Origin: Streptomyces tailanensis | GTDB taxonomy: Bacteria > Actinomycetota > Actinomycetes > Streptomycetales > Streptomycetaceae | Length of the DNA stretch: 64,000 nucleotides | NCBI RefSeq assembly: GCF_008386495.1 | Contig: NZ_VTHJ01000021.1 | Span: 62,001 to 126,000 of the forward strand | Reading direction: 5' to 3' | Part shown: positions 1 through 8,294 of the stretch, one piece after another | Position numbering within the stretch: the stretch's first letter is position 1 | Layout: each line of letters begins with the position of its first letter | The notes under the pieces: generated by a model | What the model was told of the DNA's origin: nothing | The model's database searches: none | Seen by the model: the letters and a program-made list of their open reading frames with translations, nothing else | Position numbers and translations under genes: made by a program

Positions 1-746
1 GAGTCGTTACGGGTGTTGAAGTAGACGCGTCCGTCGGGGAGTTCGGTGGCGGTGGTCTCGTTGACGTTGATGTAGCCGTCGGTGTTGTCGTCGACGTAGC
101 CGATGCGCCAGGTGGCGCCCCGGTCGTCGCTGAGCAGGCAGTGACCGCCGTTGTACTTGCCCTCCGTGCCGTTGTCCTTCCCGGCTGGTGGGAGGGAGTG
201 GTTGGCGGGGACGACGACGCGGCCGGTGGAGAGCTGGAGGGCGTGGCCCGGGGTGGTGGCGTACCACCGCCACTCGGCCTTCTTCGTCTGCTCGCTGATC
301 TCCTTGGGACTCGACCAGGTCGCGCCCTCGTCGTCGCTGTGCTGCACCCAGACCCGTCGGCCGTCGGCCGCGCTCACCACGCCTCGGCGGATGGCGTCCT
401 CGGTGGCCAGGGCCGCATTGCGGACGTGTACGAGGAGGATCCGGCCGGTGTCGAGGACGACCGGAGCCGGGTTGCCGGCGAGGGCGTCGCCGTTCTTGGC
501 CGCGACCTGGAGCGGGCCCCAGGTCCGGCCGCCGTCCGTCGACCGCTTCACCACGATGTCGATGTTCCCGAAGTCCTCCCGGCCGCCGACCCGGCCCTCG
601 CAGAAGGCGAGCAGGGTGCCGGAGGGGGCGGCGACGACGGCCGGGATACGGAAGCTGGCGTAGCCGTCGGTGCCTGCGCGGAAGGGGATGCTGGTGTCGG
701 GGGCGGGCGTTTGCGTGGGGGTGGCGGGCTCGTGGGTGGGGGGCAC
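1..746 (-). CDS. exo-alpha-sialidase (neuraminidase), partial at left edge
   Basis: Glycoside hydrolase of the BNR/Asp-box sialidase type, which removes terminal sialic acids or related sugars. From the GTG at 744-746 (preceded by GAAGGAGC) the protein has a short Pro/Thr-rich lead and then the family FRIP motif at residues 32-35. At least three Asp-boxes of the S-x-D-x-G-x-T-W type follow (DGGRTW, DDEGATW, DDRGATW). The reading frame runs off the left edge, so the C-terminal propeller blades are missing here. I see no signal peptide from this start, so the enzyme is either cytosolic or begins further upstream. The fold call is firm; the exact substrate is not. Confidence 0.85.
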   Translation of the reverse strand, partial: MPPTHEPATPTQTPAPDTSIPFRAGTDGYASFRIPAVVAAPSGTLLAFCEGRVGGREDFGNIDIVVKRSTDGGRTWGPLQVAAKNGDALAGNPAPVVLDTGRILLVHVRNAALATEDAIRRGVVSAADGRRVWVQHSDDEGATWSSPKEISEQTKKAEWRWYATTPGHALQLSTGRVVVPANHSLPPAGKDNGTEGKYNGGHCLLSDDRGATWRIGYVDDNTDGYINVNETTATELPDGRVYFNTRND

Positions 747-860
747 GAGGGGCTCCTTCGGTGGTTGCGGGTCGTCCCGGTGGGCCGTGCGTGCCCCGCT
801 CGGGCGAATTCGCGGTGAACTCCGGGTCACGAGTGGCCGGTTGCGGCAGGATGCGGGCGC

Positions 861-1463
861 ATGGACACCGTACGAGTCGCGTTGTTGCGGGAGATGCTCG
901 CCGGGACCGAGTGGCTGGGGGCCACCCGGCGGTTCGCGGGGGCGCTGCGGGGGTCCGTGGTGTCGTACGGCGGTGGGCTGCTGCTCGTGGGCACCGCCGA
1001 GTACGAGCCGTGGCATTTCGCGGCGCACCTGGTGGACGAGGCCGCGTGGTCCGGCACGCCGGAACTCTCCCCCACGCTCGTACGCCATGCCTCGCGCCCC
1101 TCGGACCCTTCGCATCTGGCGGTCGGGCTGGGCCGGGTCTCGGCGGCCCGACGCGGCGAGACCCTGCTGGTCGTGGCCCCGGCCGCGCCGGGTGCCGTCC
1201 TGTTGGAACGGGTGCACGACGCGCGCCGCGCCGGGGCGAGGGTGCTCGCACTGGACACCGGGGACCGGGACCTGGCCGTCCTCGCCCACGAGTCCCTGAC
1301 GGCGCCGCCCGAACCGGACGTCGACCTCGACACGGTCCAGCATCTGGTGAGCGCGGCGGCGGGGGAGCCGGGGCTGCCGCGGCGGAGGGGCCGCCGGCGG
1401 CTACGGGACCGTCTCTCCCGGCTGGCCGAGCAGCTGACGGCGCCGCCGCCGGCGGGCTGGTGA
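861..1463 (+). CDS. conserved actinobacterial protein of unknown function
   Basis: A 200-residue protein that I recognise only as a Streptomyces-type conserved hypothetical. It has a central hydrophobic alpha/beta-like stretch (GETLLVVAPAAPGAVLLERV, about residues 93-112) and an Arg-rich C-terminus (RRRGRRRLRDRL). It has no signal peptide or clear membrane segment. It is divergent from the sialidase gene and 60 bases ahead of the MFS gene, so it could be co-transcribed with the latter. Codon use is typical high-GC. Function is unknown. Confidence 0.7.
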   Translation: MDTVRVALLREMLAGTEWLGATRRFAGALRGSVVSYGGGLLLVGTAEYEPWHFAAHLVDEAAWSGTPELSPTLVRHASRPSDPSHLAVGLGRVSAARRGETLLVVAPAAPGAVLLERVHDARRAGARVLALDTGDRDLAVLAHESLTAPPEPDVDLDTVQHLVSAAAGEPGLPRRRGRRRLRDRLSRLAEQLTAPPPAGW

Positions 1464-1523
1464 GCACCCGGGGCGGGGAAAACCGGTTGCTCCGGGGGTG
1501 GCCACGGCTGAGCATGGCCCGTC

Positions 1524-2917
1524 GTGACCGCTTCCGACGATGCCGCTCCGTCCTGCCCACCGGACTCTGCCGCGCCCTCCCCGTCCCCCTCGGCTTCCCG
1601 GCTGTCGGCGCTGTTGCCCGACCTTGGGCCGTGGCGGGTGTCCGTGGACTTCCGGCGGCTGTGGGTGGCGGGGCTGATCACGAACTTCGGGAGTTTTCTG
1701 ACCTTTGTCGCGCTGCCGGTGCAGATGAAGGAGTTGACGGGGTCGGTGGTGGCGGTCGGGGCCATCGGGGCCGTCGAACTCGTGCCGCTGGTCGTGTTCG
1801 GGCTGTACGGCGGGGCGCTCGCGGATGCCCTGGACAAGCGGGCGCTGATCCTGCGGAGCGAGGTCGGGCTGGGGGTGTTGTGCGCGGGGCTGCTCGTGAA
1901 CGCGTTGCTGCCGGAGCCGATGGTCTGGCCGTTGTACGTGGTCGCCGCGTTGTCTTCCGCGCTCGTCGCGGTGCAGCGGCCCGCTCTGGACTCCATCGTT
2001 CCCCGTATCGTCCCGCACGAGCACCTGCCGGCCGCCGCCTCGCTGAACTCGCTGCGCTGGACGGTGGGCGGGGTAGCGGCGCCGGCGCTGGCCGGGGTCG
2101 TCGTGGCGTACGCCGGGCTCGGCTGGGCGTACGCGGCGGATCTGGCGACGTTTGTCGTGTCCGTCGCGCTGGCGGTGGGGCTGGCGCCCTCCCCCGCGTC
2201 CCACGAGGCCGCGAAACCCTCGTTGCGGTCCATCGCGGAGGGTGCGCGGTACGCGTGGAGCCGTAAGGAGCTTCTCGGTACGTACGCCGTCGATCTCGCC
2301 GCGATGTTTCTGGCGATGCCGTTGGCCGTACTGCCGTTCCTCGCGGACGAGTTGGACGCGGAGTGGTCGCTGGGGCATGGGGGTCCCCCCACGCCCTTAA
2401 GGCAGTGGGGGAGTACGCGGCGTTGCCGGCCGGGTCGTTGCTGGTGACGTTGACGAGTGGGTGGACGTCACGGGTGCATCGGCATGGGCGGATGGTGGTG
2501 CTGGCGGCGGCGTTGTGGGGGCTCTCCGTGGTGGCGGCGGGGCTGGTGCGGGATGTGTGGCTGGTGCTGGGCTTCCTGGTGCTGGGCGGTGCGTTCGACA
2601 TGATCAGCGGGATCTTTCGGGCGGCGATGTGGAATCAGACCATTCCCGATGAGTTGCGGGGGCGGCTTGCGGGGATCGAATTGCTGTCGTATTCCGTAGG
2701 GCCGCAGTTGGGGCAGGTGCGGGCGGGGGGCATGGCGGCGTGGACGTCCGTGCGGGCGTCTGTGTGGGCGGGTGGGGTGTTGTGTGTGGGGGCGGTGGGG
2801 TTGCTGGCGGTGTGTCTGCCGAAGTTGATGACGTACGACGTGCGGACGAACGAGCATGCGGTCCGGCTCCGCGAAAGCCGGTCCTCGCCCACCCGCCCGC
2901 CCGTGACTCCCGGCTGA
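1524..2917 (+). pseudogene. MFS transporter, frame broken by an inserted hairpin repeat
   Basis: Twelve-helix major facilitator exporter split over two reading frames. The first frame (GTG at 1524, stop at 2445-2447) gives the N-terminal half, including FRRLWVAGLITNFGSF and the loop 2-3 motif YGGALADALDKR. The second frame, open from about 2363 to 2917, gives the rest: YAALPAGSLLV, TSGWTSRVHRHGR, GGAFDMISGIFR, WNQTIPDELRGRLAG. The break coincides with a GC-rich hairpin at 2376-2413. From memory, homologues read ...WxLGLMYAALPAG... across this point, so about 38 bases replace 6, a net change that is not a multiple of 3. Probably a pseudogene; a sequencing error or recoding is less likely. Confidence 0.75.
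2376..2413. repeat. GC-rich palindromic repeat inserted in the MFS gene
   Basis: The stretch contains CCCCCCACGCCC-TTAA-GGCAGTGGGGG, which folds into a strong hairpin. It also carries GGGGGTCCCCCC at its left side. Read on the minus strand it has the pattern G-run, A, CCCCCAT, which is also present at 8590-8641 in the phzF-like gene. It introduces a TTA (Leu) codon in the first MFS frame and shifts the frame. Such short GC-rich elements are familiar in Streptomyces genomes; the insertion reading is inference from alignment with remembered homologues. Confidence 0.6.
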
Positions 2918-3281
2918 CAAGTCCGGGCCTCCTGTGGGGGCCGCTCACCGTCGGCGCCTGCGGGTCACAGCCCTTCCCACCCGCACCGCCCGTCACTGCC
3001 GAGTGATGAGTGACGGTCTCCTGTGGGGGCTGATCGCCGTTGGCGCCTGCGGGGTACAGCGGTGGGGGACGGTCGTCGTCCCGCCCCACACTGCTGCCAT
3101 CCGCGTGGCCTCCCGGTCGGCTCGGCTGCTCCCGCCCTCGTCATCGCTCGCCGCCGCTGTGGAGGAAAATGCCTTCCATCCTCGCCGCAGTGGTGCCGCT
3201 GGCGATCCGTCAGGTTGGCCCCGGGCAGGAAATGCAGGACGGTGAGCTGGTGCTGGCGGATACAGCAGCCGCGGGTGGCGG
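2918..3281. repeat. intergenic region with a duplicated 43-base unit
   Basis: No convincing gene. The sequence at 2929-2971 is repeated at 3018-3060 with about five changes (both start CTCCTGTGGGGGC and end GCGCCTGCGGG..ACAGC). In the + strand both copies can be read as LLWG..xVGACG, but neither has a good start or continuation. The rest looks non-coding. It separates the broken MFS gene from the convergent Eis-like gene. Confidence 0.5.
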
Positions 3282-4448
3282 TTAGAAGTGTTCGGGCAAC
3301 CAGGGTTCGAGGTCCGCGGTGCTACGTACCAGCCTGGTGAGGGTTTCGTCGGACCTGGCTGCGACTCCCGCGAGGCGTGCTGCGGCCGCTGTCCGGTAGC
3401 CGCCTGCGTACCAGACGGCCAGTTGCCGCCGGGTGAGTCGCACGCCGCCGGCGGTGTGCGTCGTGGTGATCTGTCCGACGCCGTCCTTCACCTCCAGCAG
3501 ATGCTGGTCCCAGTTCTCGCCGTTCTCGCTTTCGATTTCCACGGGCACGGTGAGGTCGACGTCGGCGGGCCAGCCACGCAGCCGCACCGCTTCCCGGAGG
3601 TCGAGGACGCGGAGCATCCACGGGTGCCACGCCTGCGCCGTCAGCCGGTACCGGTGGAGGTTGTGCAGCAGTGCGGGGTACGGGGGAAGGACGGACCGCC
3701 GGAAGTGGATGACCGCGGCACGGGTGTGATGGTCGGCGAGGAACGCCATCATCTCGCCGACGGTCTCCTCGTCCCCGGCCCAGAAGTCGTGCACGGTCAG
3801 GTCCATCCCGTGCCGCTCGCTCCGCGTCGTGGAGAAAGACAGCACGCCGGTGGTCTGCGCCGATCCGAACTCGTAGGTGGTCAACTGCCGCTTGTCGTCC
3901 ATCCAGGCCGACCACCAGTCCGGGCGTATCACGGGCCCGTTCCACTGCCGGGCCAGACGGCGTTGCAGCTCATCGGCTTCCTTCGTCCGGCCGTGCTCGA
4001 TACGCAGCCCCGAGCGGGTGAAGCCCCGTTTGAGGTCGTCGGTGGCGATGGACCACGCGAATACGGGGACCGGTGCCTCCCAGCCGAGGCGGCGGACGTA
4101 CCCGCCCGATGTCGTCCAGAGCGTGGAGATCACCGCGCCTTGGTCGCGCAGGTGACGGAGCCGGTCGGCGAGCATGTTGACGGAGAGGCGGGCGCCGCGT
4201 TCCTCAGGGGCGACGCACCCGGCGCTGAGAGCCGCGGAGGGTACGGGGGCCCCGCCGAAACTCTGGTCCACGAGGAGGCCGAGTCCACCGGCGATGACCT
4301 TCCCGTCCCGGACCGCCACGCGGATGTCCGCGTGCGGGCGCAGGCGCGTGATGTCTCCCACGGGATGGCCGTAGCTGCGGGTGGCGAGGGCGTCGTACTG
4401 CTGCCAGAGCTCGTCGTCGGCCTTCATGATCTGGATCGGATCAGGCAT
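3282..4448 (-). CDS. Eis-like GNAT N-acetyltransferase
   Basis: A 388-residue protein of the Eis (enhanced intracellular survival) family. It has an N-terminal GNAT domain (ADDELWQQYDALATRSYGHP at the start; GCVAPEERGARLSVNMLADR, the acetyl-CoA-binding region, about residues 77-96), a second GNAT-like half, and a C-terminal sterol-carrier-like domain (about 280-388). Family members form hexamers and acetylate amines, including aminoglycosides and protein lysines; the substrate here is unknown. The C-terminal residue is Phe (PEHF), as often in Eis, where the terminal carboxylate acts in catalysis. It lies head-to-tail after the decayed MaoC gene. Confidence 0.85.
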   Translation of the reverse strand: MPDPIQIMKADDELWQQYDALATRSYGHPVGDITRLRPHADIRVAVRDGKVIAGGLGLLVDQSFGGAPVPSAALSAGCVAPEERGARLSVNMLADRLRHLRDQGAVISTLWTTSGGYVRRLGWEAPVPVFAWSIATDDLKRGFTRSGLRIEHGRTKEADELQRRLARQWNGPVIRPDWWSAWMDDKRQLTTYEFGSAQTTGVLSFSTTRSERHGMDLTVHDFWAGDEETVGEMMAFLADHHTRAAVIHFRRSVLPPYPALLHNLHRYRLTAQAWHPWMLRVLDLREAVRLRGWPADVDLTVPVEIESENGENWDQHLLEVKDGVGQITTTHTAGGVRLTRRQLAVWYAGGYRTAAAARLAGVAARSDETLTRLVRSTADLEPWLPEHF

Positions 4449-4461
4449 GGTGTCCCCCGTT

Positions 4462-4998
4462 CTAGTAGCTGGTGTGGTCGCGGACGGCGTCGGCGTCGAC
4501 TGGGACGAAGAAGCTGCGGGTGGAGGTCACGACGGCGTTGCCGTCCTGGTTGTGGCCGGTCGTGCGGCAAGTGACTATGCCGGTACCCGGGCGGCTCTGG
4601 GACAGGCGGTGGCCGGTGATCTCCGTCTCCGCGTAGAGCGTGTCGCCCACGAAGACCGGGGCGGTGAACCGGATCTCCTCGAATCAGAGGTTGTCAATGG
4701 TGAGGCCGCTGGTGCTGCGTACGGTCATCCCACCGACGATGTGGAGGGTGATGCTGCTGCACACCAGAGGGCGGCCCCACTCGGTCAGGCTGCTGTACTG
4801 GGCGTCGGTATGGATCGGGGCGTCGTTGCCGCCGAGCGTGGTCATCAGGACGTTGTCGGCCTCGGTGACGGTGCGCCCGGGTCGGTGCTCAATGACCATG
4901 CCCTCCGGCAGCTCGTGGTAGCCGAGCCCGACCACTTCCCGGTAGCGGCCTTCGGTGATCCGCCGGTACCCCATGGGCATGGGCATGTCGACGGTCAC
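4462..4998 (-). pseudogene. MaoC-like dehydratase with an in-frame TGA stop
   Basis: Hot-dog fold (R)-enoyl-CoA hydratase of the MaoC type. One reading frame contains both halves: residues 1-104 (VTVDMPMPMGYRR ... GLTIDNL) end at a TGA at 4684-4686, and the frame then continues without shift as FEEIRFTAPVFVGDTLYAE and so on to the true stop. Homologues have Gly at the TGA position in my recollection, so a single GGA-to-TGA change explains the break. The hydratase signature region (YHELPEGMVIEHRPGRTVTE, Asp/His pair in GGNDAPIHTDAQY) is intact. The GTG start overlaps the stop of the upstream CitE remnant by 4 bases, the usual operon order for mesaconyl/acyl-CoA genes. Confidence 0.75.
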
Positions 4999-5204
4999 GC
5001 GGTCGCCCCGCGTGGCGTGCGGCCGTCCACGCGGGACAGCAGGGCTCGGGCGGCTTGGACCATGGGCGGGCCGACCATCTGCTCAGCCACGCGGACGATG
5101 CGGCCCCCGGCTTCATCGGCGGCGGCCACGATGGCACGGGCGGCGGCGACTTCCTCATGCGTCGGGGTGAACACCTCGGTGATGACGGGGAGCTGGCACG
5201 CGTC
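4995..5204 (-). pseudogene. CitE-like CoA-ester lyase, C-terminal remnant
   Basis: The frame reads QLPVITEVFTPTHEEVAAAR and then an alpha-helical tail ending MVQAARALLSRVDGRTPRGATA. This is the C-terminal end of HpcH/HpaI-CitE family lyases (malyl/citramalyl/beta-methylmalyl-CoA lyases). Similarity stops abruptly near 5196, where homologues would continue upstream with a His-Pro-Gly/Ala-Gln motif. Beyond that point the DNA belongs to an unrelated gene remnant on the other strand. About 68 of some 280-300 residues remain, so the gene is not functional. Confidence 0.6.
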
Positions 5205-5592
5205 GAGCGCGCCCTGATGCGGGCCGTGGCCGACGTGGCGGCCTGCGCCGGATGGTCAGCCCACGACTGCGGGGACTACGCCAGGGCGGCGCAGTTACGC
5301 AACGAGGCGCTGCAAGTCCGGGCTCGGGGCCATCGCTCATCAAAGCGCGGGACAGTACGCGCGCGGCGAGCAGCAGACGGCGCAGGCCCTCGAACTCCTC
5401 GACAACCGCTTCACCCGGAACCGGGCCTACTACACGGTGCTGCTCGCCGAACTCCAGCTCGCGCAAGGCAACGCGGAACGGGCGGCGGCGACCGTCGCGG
5501 AGGTGCCTGTGACCGGAGTGGTGAGCAGCCGTATCACCGCCCGACTCGACCACGTGGCCAAGGCGGCCCGACAGCAGGAAGGAAGCCAGTGA
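5190..5592 (+). pseudogene. TPR-type regulator, C-terminal remnant with a frameshift
   Basis: The first frame reads RALMRAVADVAACAGWSAHD then CGDYARAAQLRNEALQ, and a second frame, displaced by one base near 5310-5320, reads GLGAIAHQSAGQYARGEQQ to RITARLDHVAKAARQQEGSQ. Together they resemble the tetratricopeptide C-terminal half of Streptomyces XRE/TPR regulators. There is no N-terminal DNA-binding part; the 5' end is the breakpoint with the CitE remnant. The stop overlaps the GTG of the next gene (GTGA at 5589-5592), which suggests an old operon with the acetyltransferase. Confidence 0.55.
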
Positions 5593-6143
5593 CCACGCCC
5601 GCCCGACTCGACCTCCGGCCCTACGGACACACGGACGCCCCCGGCATCCGGGAACTCCTCCTCGACGTTCATGACGAGGTGTACGAGGGTGTGGACGACC
5701 CGCTCGCCGGGCGGGACGCCTTCGCCAAGTTCGTCAACCACTGGTCCGCGCACCCCGGCTTCGCCTGTGTCGTCGCGTACGACGAGGGTCAACCCGTCGG
5801 GTACGCGTACGGGGCACCCCTGGGCCCGAGCACGACCTGGTGGGCCAAGGTGTCCCCAAGCCTGCCGGAGGCGTTCACCGCCGAGACCGGGGCGCGGACC
5901 TTCGCCTTGTCGGAGCTGATGGTGCGGGTTCCGTGGCGCGGCACGGGAGCCTCCCGCCAGATCCATGATGCGCTGCTGGAAGGCAGGCCGGAGCAGAGGG
6001 TGACGCTGCTGGTGCACAAGGAGCACGGCAAGGTGCGTGCCCTGTATGAGGGGTGGGGGTACCGGGCAGTCGGTGAGACTGTGCCGTTCGACGGTGCCCC
6101 GGAGCTGTGCGCCATGGTGCTGGATCTGCGCTCGGAGAACTGA
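5589..6143 (+). CDS. GNAT family N-acetyltransferase
   Basis: A 184-residue acetyltransferase with the GNAT fold: an N-terminal substrate half (LDLRPYGHTDAPGIRELLLD) and the CoA-binding segment LMVRVPWRGTGASRQIHDAL (about residues 108-127, R-x-x-G/A motif), then ALYEGWGYRAVGE near the C-terminus. The GTG start overlaps the stop of the TPR remnant. The acceptor substrate cannot be told from sequence. It is followed by a strong hairpin terminator at 6159. Confidence 0.85.
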   Translation: MTTPARLDLRPYGHTDAPGIRELLLDVHDEVYEGVDDPLAGRDAFAKFVNHWSAHPGFACVVAYDEGQPVGYAYGAPLGPSTTWWAKVSPSLPEAFTAETGARTFALSELMVRVPWRGTGASRQIHDALLEGRPEQRVTLLVHKEHGKVRALYEGWGYRAVGETVPFDGAPELCAMVLDLRSEN

Positions 6144-6158
6144 GCGGCCCGAGAGGTG

Positions 6159-6182
6159 GCGCCCGCCCGGAAGGGCGGGCGC
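6159..6182. terminator. hairpin terminator between convergent genes
   Basis: A perfect 10-bp stem GCGCCCGCCC / GGGCGGGCGC closes a GGAA tetraloop, 15 bases after the acetyltransferase stop. There is no U-run, as is common in Streptomyces. It can serve the + strand gene and also the convergent small gene at 6236-6466. Confidence 0.75.
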
Positions 6183-6235
6183 GGGGGATCTCCGCCGCGG
6201 AGCGATGGAGGGGGTGGGCCGGGGCGGGGCCGCGG

Positions 6236-6466
6236 TCAGGCGTCGTCCGGGCCTCCGGCCGGGGCGTCGTGCCAGCGGGGGTCCGTCTCCCACTCGGCGT
6301 TCCGTTCGCGGGCCGTTTCCATCGCGTGGGTGGCCTCCTCATGGGTGGCATAGGGGCCCATGCGGTCCTTGCCGGGACAGTCGGGGCCCTCCTCGACCTT
6401 CTTGTGTTCCAGGCAGTAGAACCACTCGCCGGGATTGCCGACCGTGCGCCGCTTGAACAGGGGCAT
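6236..6466 (-). CDS. small conserved protein of unknown function (76 aa)
   Basis: The start chosen is the ATG at 6464-6466, preceded by GAGAGGAGC at proper spacing. The protein begins MPLFKRRTVGNPGEWFYCLE and continues with CPGKDRMGPYATHEEATHAM, ending acidic. Two Cys and several His suggest possible metal binding, but I cannot name a family with certainty; similar small proteins sit next to map in Streptomyces. It is soluble and divergent from map across a 92-base promoter region. Confidence 0.75.
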   Translation of the reverse strand: MPLFKRRTVGNPGEWFYCLEHKKVEEGPDCPGKDRMGPYATHEEATHAMETARERNAEWETDPRWHDAPAGGPDDA

Positions 6467-6558
6467 GACTCGAGCTCCTCTCACCGACCGATCGCATCCG
6501 ATTCGCATCCGATCGCCACCGACATGGTCCCCCACAGCCGCTGGTTAAACTCGCTGGC

Positions 6559-7416
6559 ATGTCTGGCCAGTCACTGCTCGCACCGGGGAAGCTCTCCCCC
6601 ACCCGCTTCGTCCCCGGAAACATCCGCCGACCCGAGTACGTGGGCAAGCCCGCCCCGACTCCGTACACCGGACCGGAGGTGCAGACGCCCGAAACGATCG
6701 AGGCGATGCGGATCGCCGGCCGGATCGCGGCGCGGGCGATGGCCGAGGCCGCGAAGCACATCGCGCCCGGGGTCACCACGGACGAGCTGGACCGGGTCGC
6801 CCACGAATACATGTGCGACCACGGCGCCTATCCGTCGACCCTCGGCTACCGCGGGTTCCCCAAGTCGCTGTGCACGTCGATCAACGAGGTCATCTGCCAC
6901 GGCATCCCGGACTCGACCGTGCTGCGCGACGGCGACATCGTCAATCTGGATGTCACCGCTTACATCGGTGGCGTCCACGGCGACAACAACGCCACCTACC
7001 TCGTCGGGGACGTGGATGAGGAGTCGTCGCTTCTCGTCGAACGGACCCGGGAGTCCCTCGCCCGCGCCATCAAGGCCGTCAAGCCCGGTCGGCAGATCAA
7101 CATCATCGGGCGGGTCATCGAGTCGTACGCGAAACGGTTCGGCTACGGGGTCGTGCGCGACTTCACGGGGCACGGGATCAACTCGTCGTTCCACTCGGGG
7201 CTGATCATCCCGCACTACGACTCCCCGCACGCGACGACCGTGATCCAGCCGGGGATGACGTTCACGATCGAGCCGATGCTCACGCTCGGGACGCACGACT
7301 ACGACATGTGGGACGACGGCTGGACGGTCGTGACCAAGGACCGCAAGCGCACCGCCCAGTTCGAGCACACGCTGGTCGTGACGGAGACGGGCACGGAAAT
7401 CCTCACGCTGCCGTAG
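6559..7416 (+). CDS. map: type I methionine aminopeptidase
   Basis: A 285-residue M24A peptidase that removes the initiator Met from nascent proteins. It has an about 40-residue N-terminal extension with a PxxP-like motif, typical of actinobacterial MetAP1c, before the catalytic pita-bread fold. The metal ligands are visible in order: Asp in IVNLDVTAYIGG, Asp in VHGDNNATY, His in FTGHGINSSFH, Glu in FTIEPMLT and Glu in AQFEHTLVV. The length is normal for the family. It is followed by a hairpin terminator. Confidence 0.95.
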   Translation: MSGQSLLAPGKLSPTRFVPGNIRRPEYVGKPAPTPYTGPEVQTPETIEAMRIAGRIAARAMAEAAKHIAPGVTTDELDRVAHEYMCDHGAYPSTLGYRGFPKSLCTSINEVICHGIPDSTVLRDGDIVNLDVTAYIGGVHGDNNATYLVGDVDEESSLLVERTRESLARAIKAVKPGRQINIIGRVIESYAKRFGYGVVRDFTGHGINSSFHSGLIIPHYDSPHATTVIQPGMTFTIEPMLTLGTHDYDMWDDGWTVVTKDRKRTAQFEHTLVVTETGTEILTLP

Positions 7417-7438
7417 CCCCGCCTCACCTGCCCCCTTT

Positions 7439-7474
7439 GCCCGCCCTCCGGTTCCCTCCGGACGGCGGGCCTTT
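7439..7474 (+). terminator. rho-independent terminator after map
   Basis: The stem GCCCGCC(C)TCCGG / CCGGA(C)GGCGGGC has a short TTCCCT loop and is followed by CTTTTC. It lies 22 bases after the map stop. Confidence 0.8.
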
Positions 7475-7548
7475 TCATGCCGTTCCAGGTGAGCTTGATC
7501 GGGGTCCGGGGTACCGTTTTACCGACAGGGGGTCGGGAACCTGTCGAC

Positions 7549-7564
7549 TTAGGTAAGCCTAACC
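7549..7564 (+). promoter_or_regulatory. iron box upstream of heme oxygenase
   Basis: TTAGGTAAGCCTAACC matches the DmdR1/IdeR/DtxR iron-box palindrome (TTAGGTTAGGCTCACCTAA type). It ends 52 bases before the heme oxygenase start. By established knowledge of DmdR1, the gene should be repressed by Fe(II)-loaded regulator and induced under iron starvation. Confidence 0.85.
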
Positions 7565-7616
7565 ATAGAAAATATGGGCAGGTTCTCGTCATTCCTCTTC
7601 GGCACCGGAGGCCTTC

Positions 7617-8294
7617 ATGAACGCGTCGGGCACGTCAGACACGGCAGTCACGGCGTTCTCCACGATCATCCGCACCGCGTCCCACGAGCAGCACACGGAG
7701 GCGGAGACCACGACGTTCATGGGCGACATGCTGGGCGGCAAACTCGGCGTCGACGCCTACGCGCGCTACACCGAGCAGCTGTGGTTCGTGTACGAGGCAC
7801 TGGAGAGCGGCGCGCGGGCGCTGGCCGACGACCCGGTCGCCGGGCCGTTCATCCAGCCCGAGCTGATGCGGCTGGCAGCGCTGGAGCGGGACCTGAGGCA
7901 TCTGCGCGGCCCGGACTGGCGGTCGACGCTCTCCGCGCTGCCGGCGACCGAGGCGTACGCGGCGCGGGTCGCCGAGTGCGCGCGCACCTGGCCCGGCGGC
8001 TATGTGGCCCACCACTACACGCGCTACCTCGGCGACCTCTCGGGCGGCCAGATCATCCGCGACCGGGCCGAGAAGACCTGGGGCTTCACCAGGAAGGGCG
8101 ACGGGGTCCGCTTCTACGTCTTCGAGGACATCGCCAACCCGGCCGCGTTCAAGCGGGGTTACCGCGAACTGCTGGACCGGGTGCGGGCCGACGACCTGGA
8201 GAAGCAGCGCATCGTGAGCGAGTGCAAGCGGGCGTTCACGCTGAACACGGCCGTGTTCCGGGCGCTGGGCGAGGAATTCCCCCTCAGCGCGTGA
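7617..8294 (+). CDS. hmuO: biliverdin-producing heme oxygenase
   Basis: A 225-residue heme oxygenase that opens heme to biliverdin, CO and free iron. The proximal heme ligand is best placed at His26 (EQHTEAETTTFMGDML). The distal-helix glycine motif is present as HHYTRYLGDLSGGQIIRDRA. The ATG at 7617 has a GGAGG Shine-Dalgarno at 7607. An iron box lies upstream, and the divergent/adjacent FecCD-HmuV genes have another, so this is an iron-from-heme locus. The 3' end overlaps the convergent PhzF-like gene by 11 bases. Confidence 0.93.
   Translation: MNASGTSDTAVTAFSTIIRTASHEQHTEAETTTFMGDMLGGKLGVDAYARYTEQLWFVYEALESGARALADDPVAGPFIQPELMRLAALERDLRHLRGPDWRSTLSALPATEAYAARVAECARTWPGGYVAHHYTRYLGDLSGGQIIRDRAEKTWGFTRKGDGVRFYVFEDIANPAAFKRGYRELLDRVRADDLEKQRIVSECKRAFTLNTAVFRALGEEFPLSA

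Noticed and set aside
7..1560. Very long open frames antisense to real genes (for example 7-1560 minus, 32555-37051 minus beyond the permease, 17779-19150 plus)
   Set aside because: They are Arg/Pro/Gly-rich shadow frames caused by high GC; the opposite or adjacent frames encode recognisable protein families.
2376..2413. Programmed -1 frameshift in the MFS gene (TCCCCCC followed by a hairpin)
   Set aside because: The hairpin starts within the C-run with no spacer, and the element resembles an inserted repeat also found in another gene, so insertion is simpler.
4684..4686. Selenocysteine or other recoding at the MaoC TGA
   Set aside because: MaoC enzymes have no catalytic Cys/Sec at this position and no selenocysteine-type structure was noticed; a point mutation is more likely.
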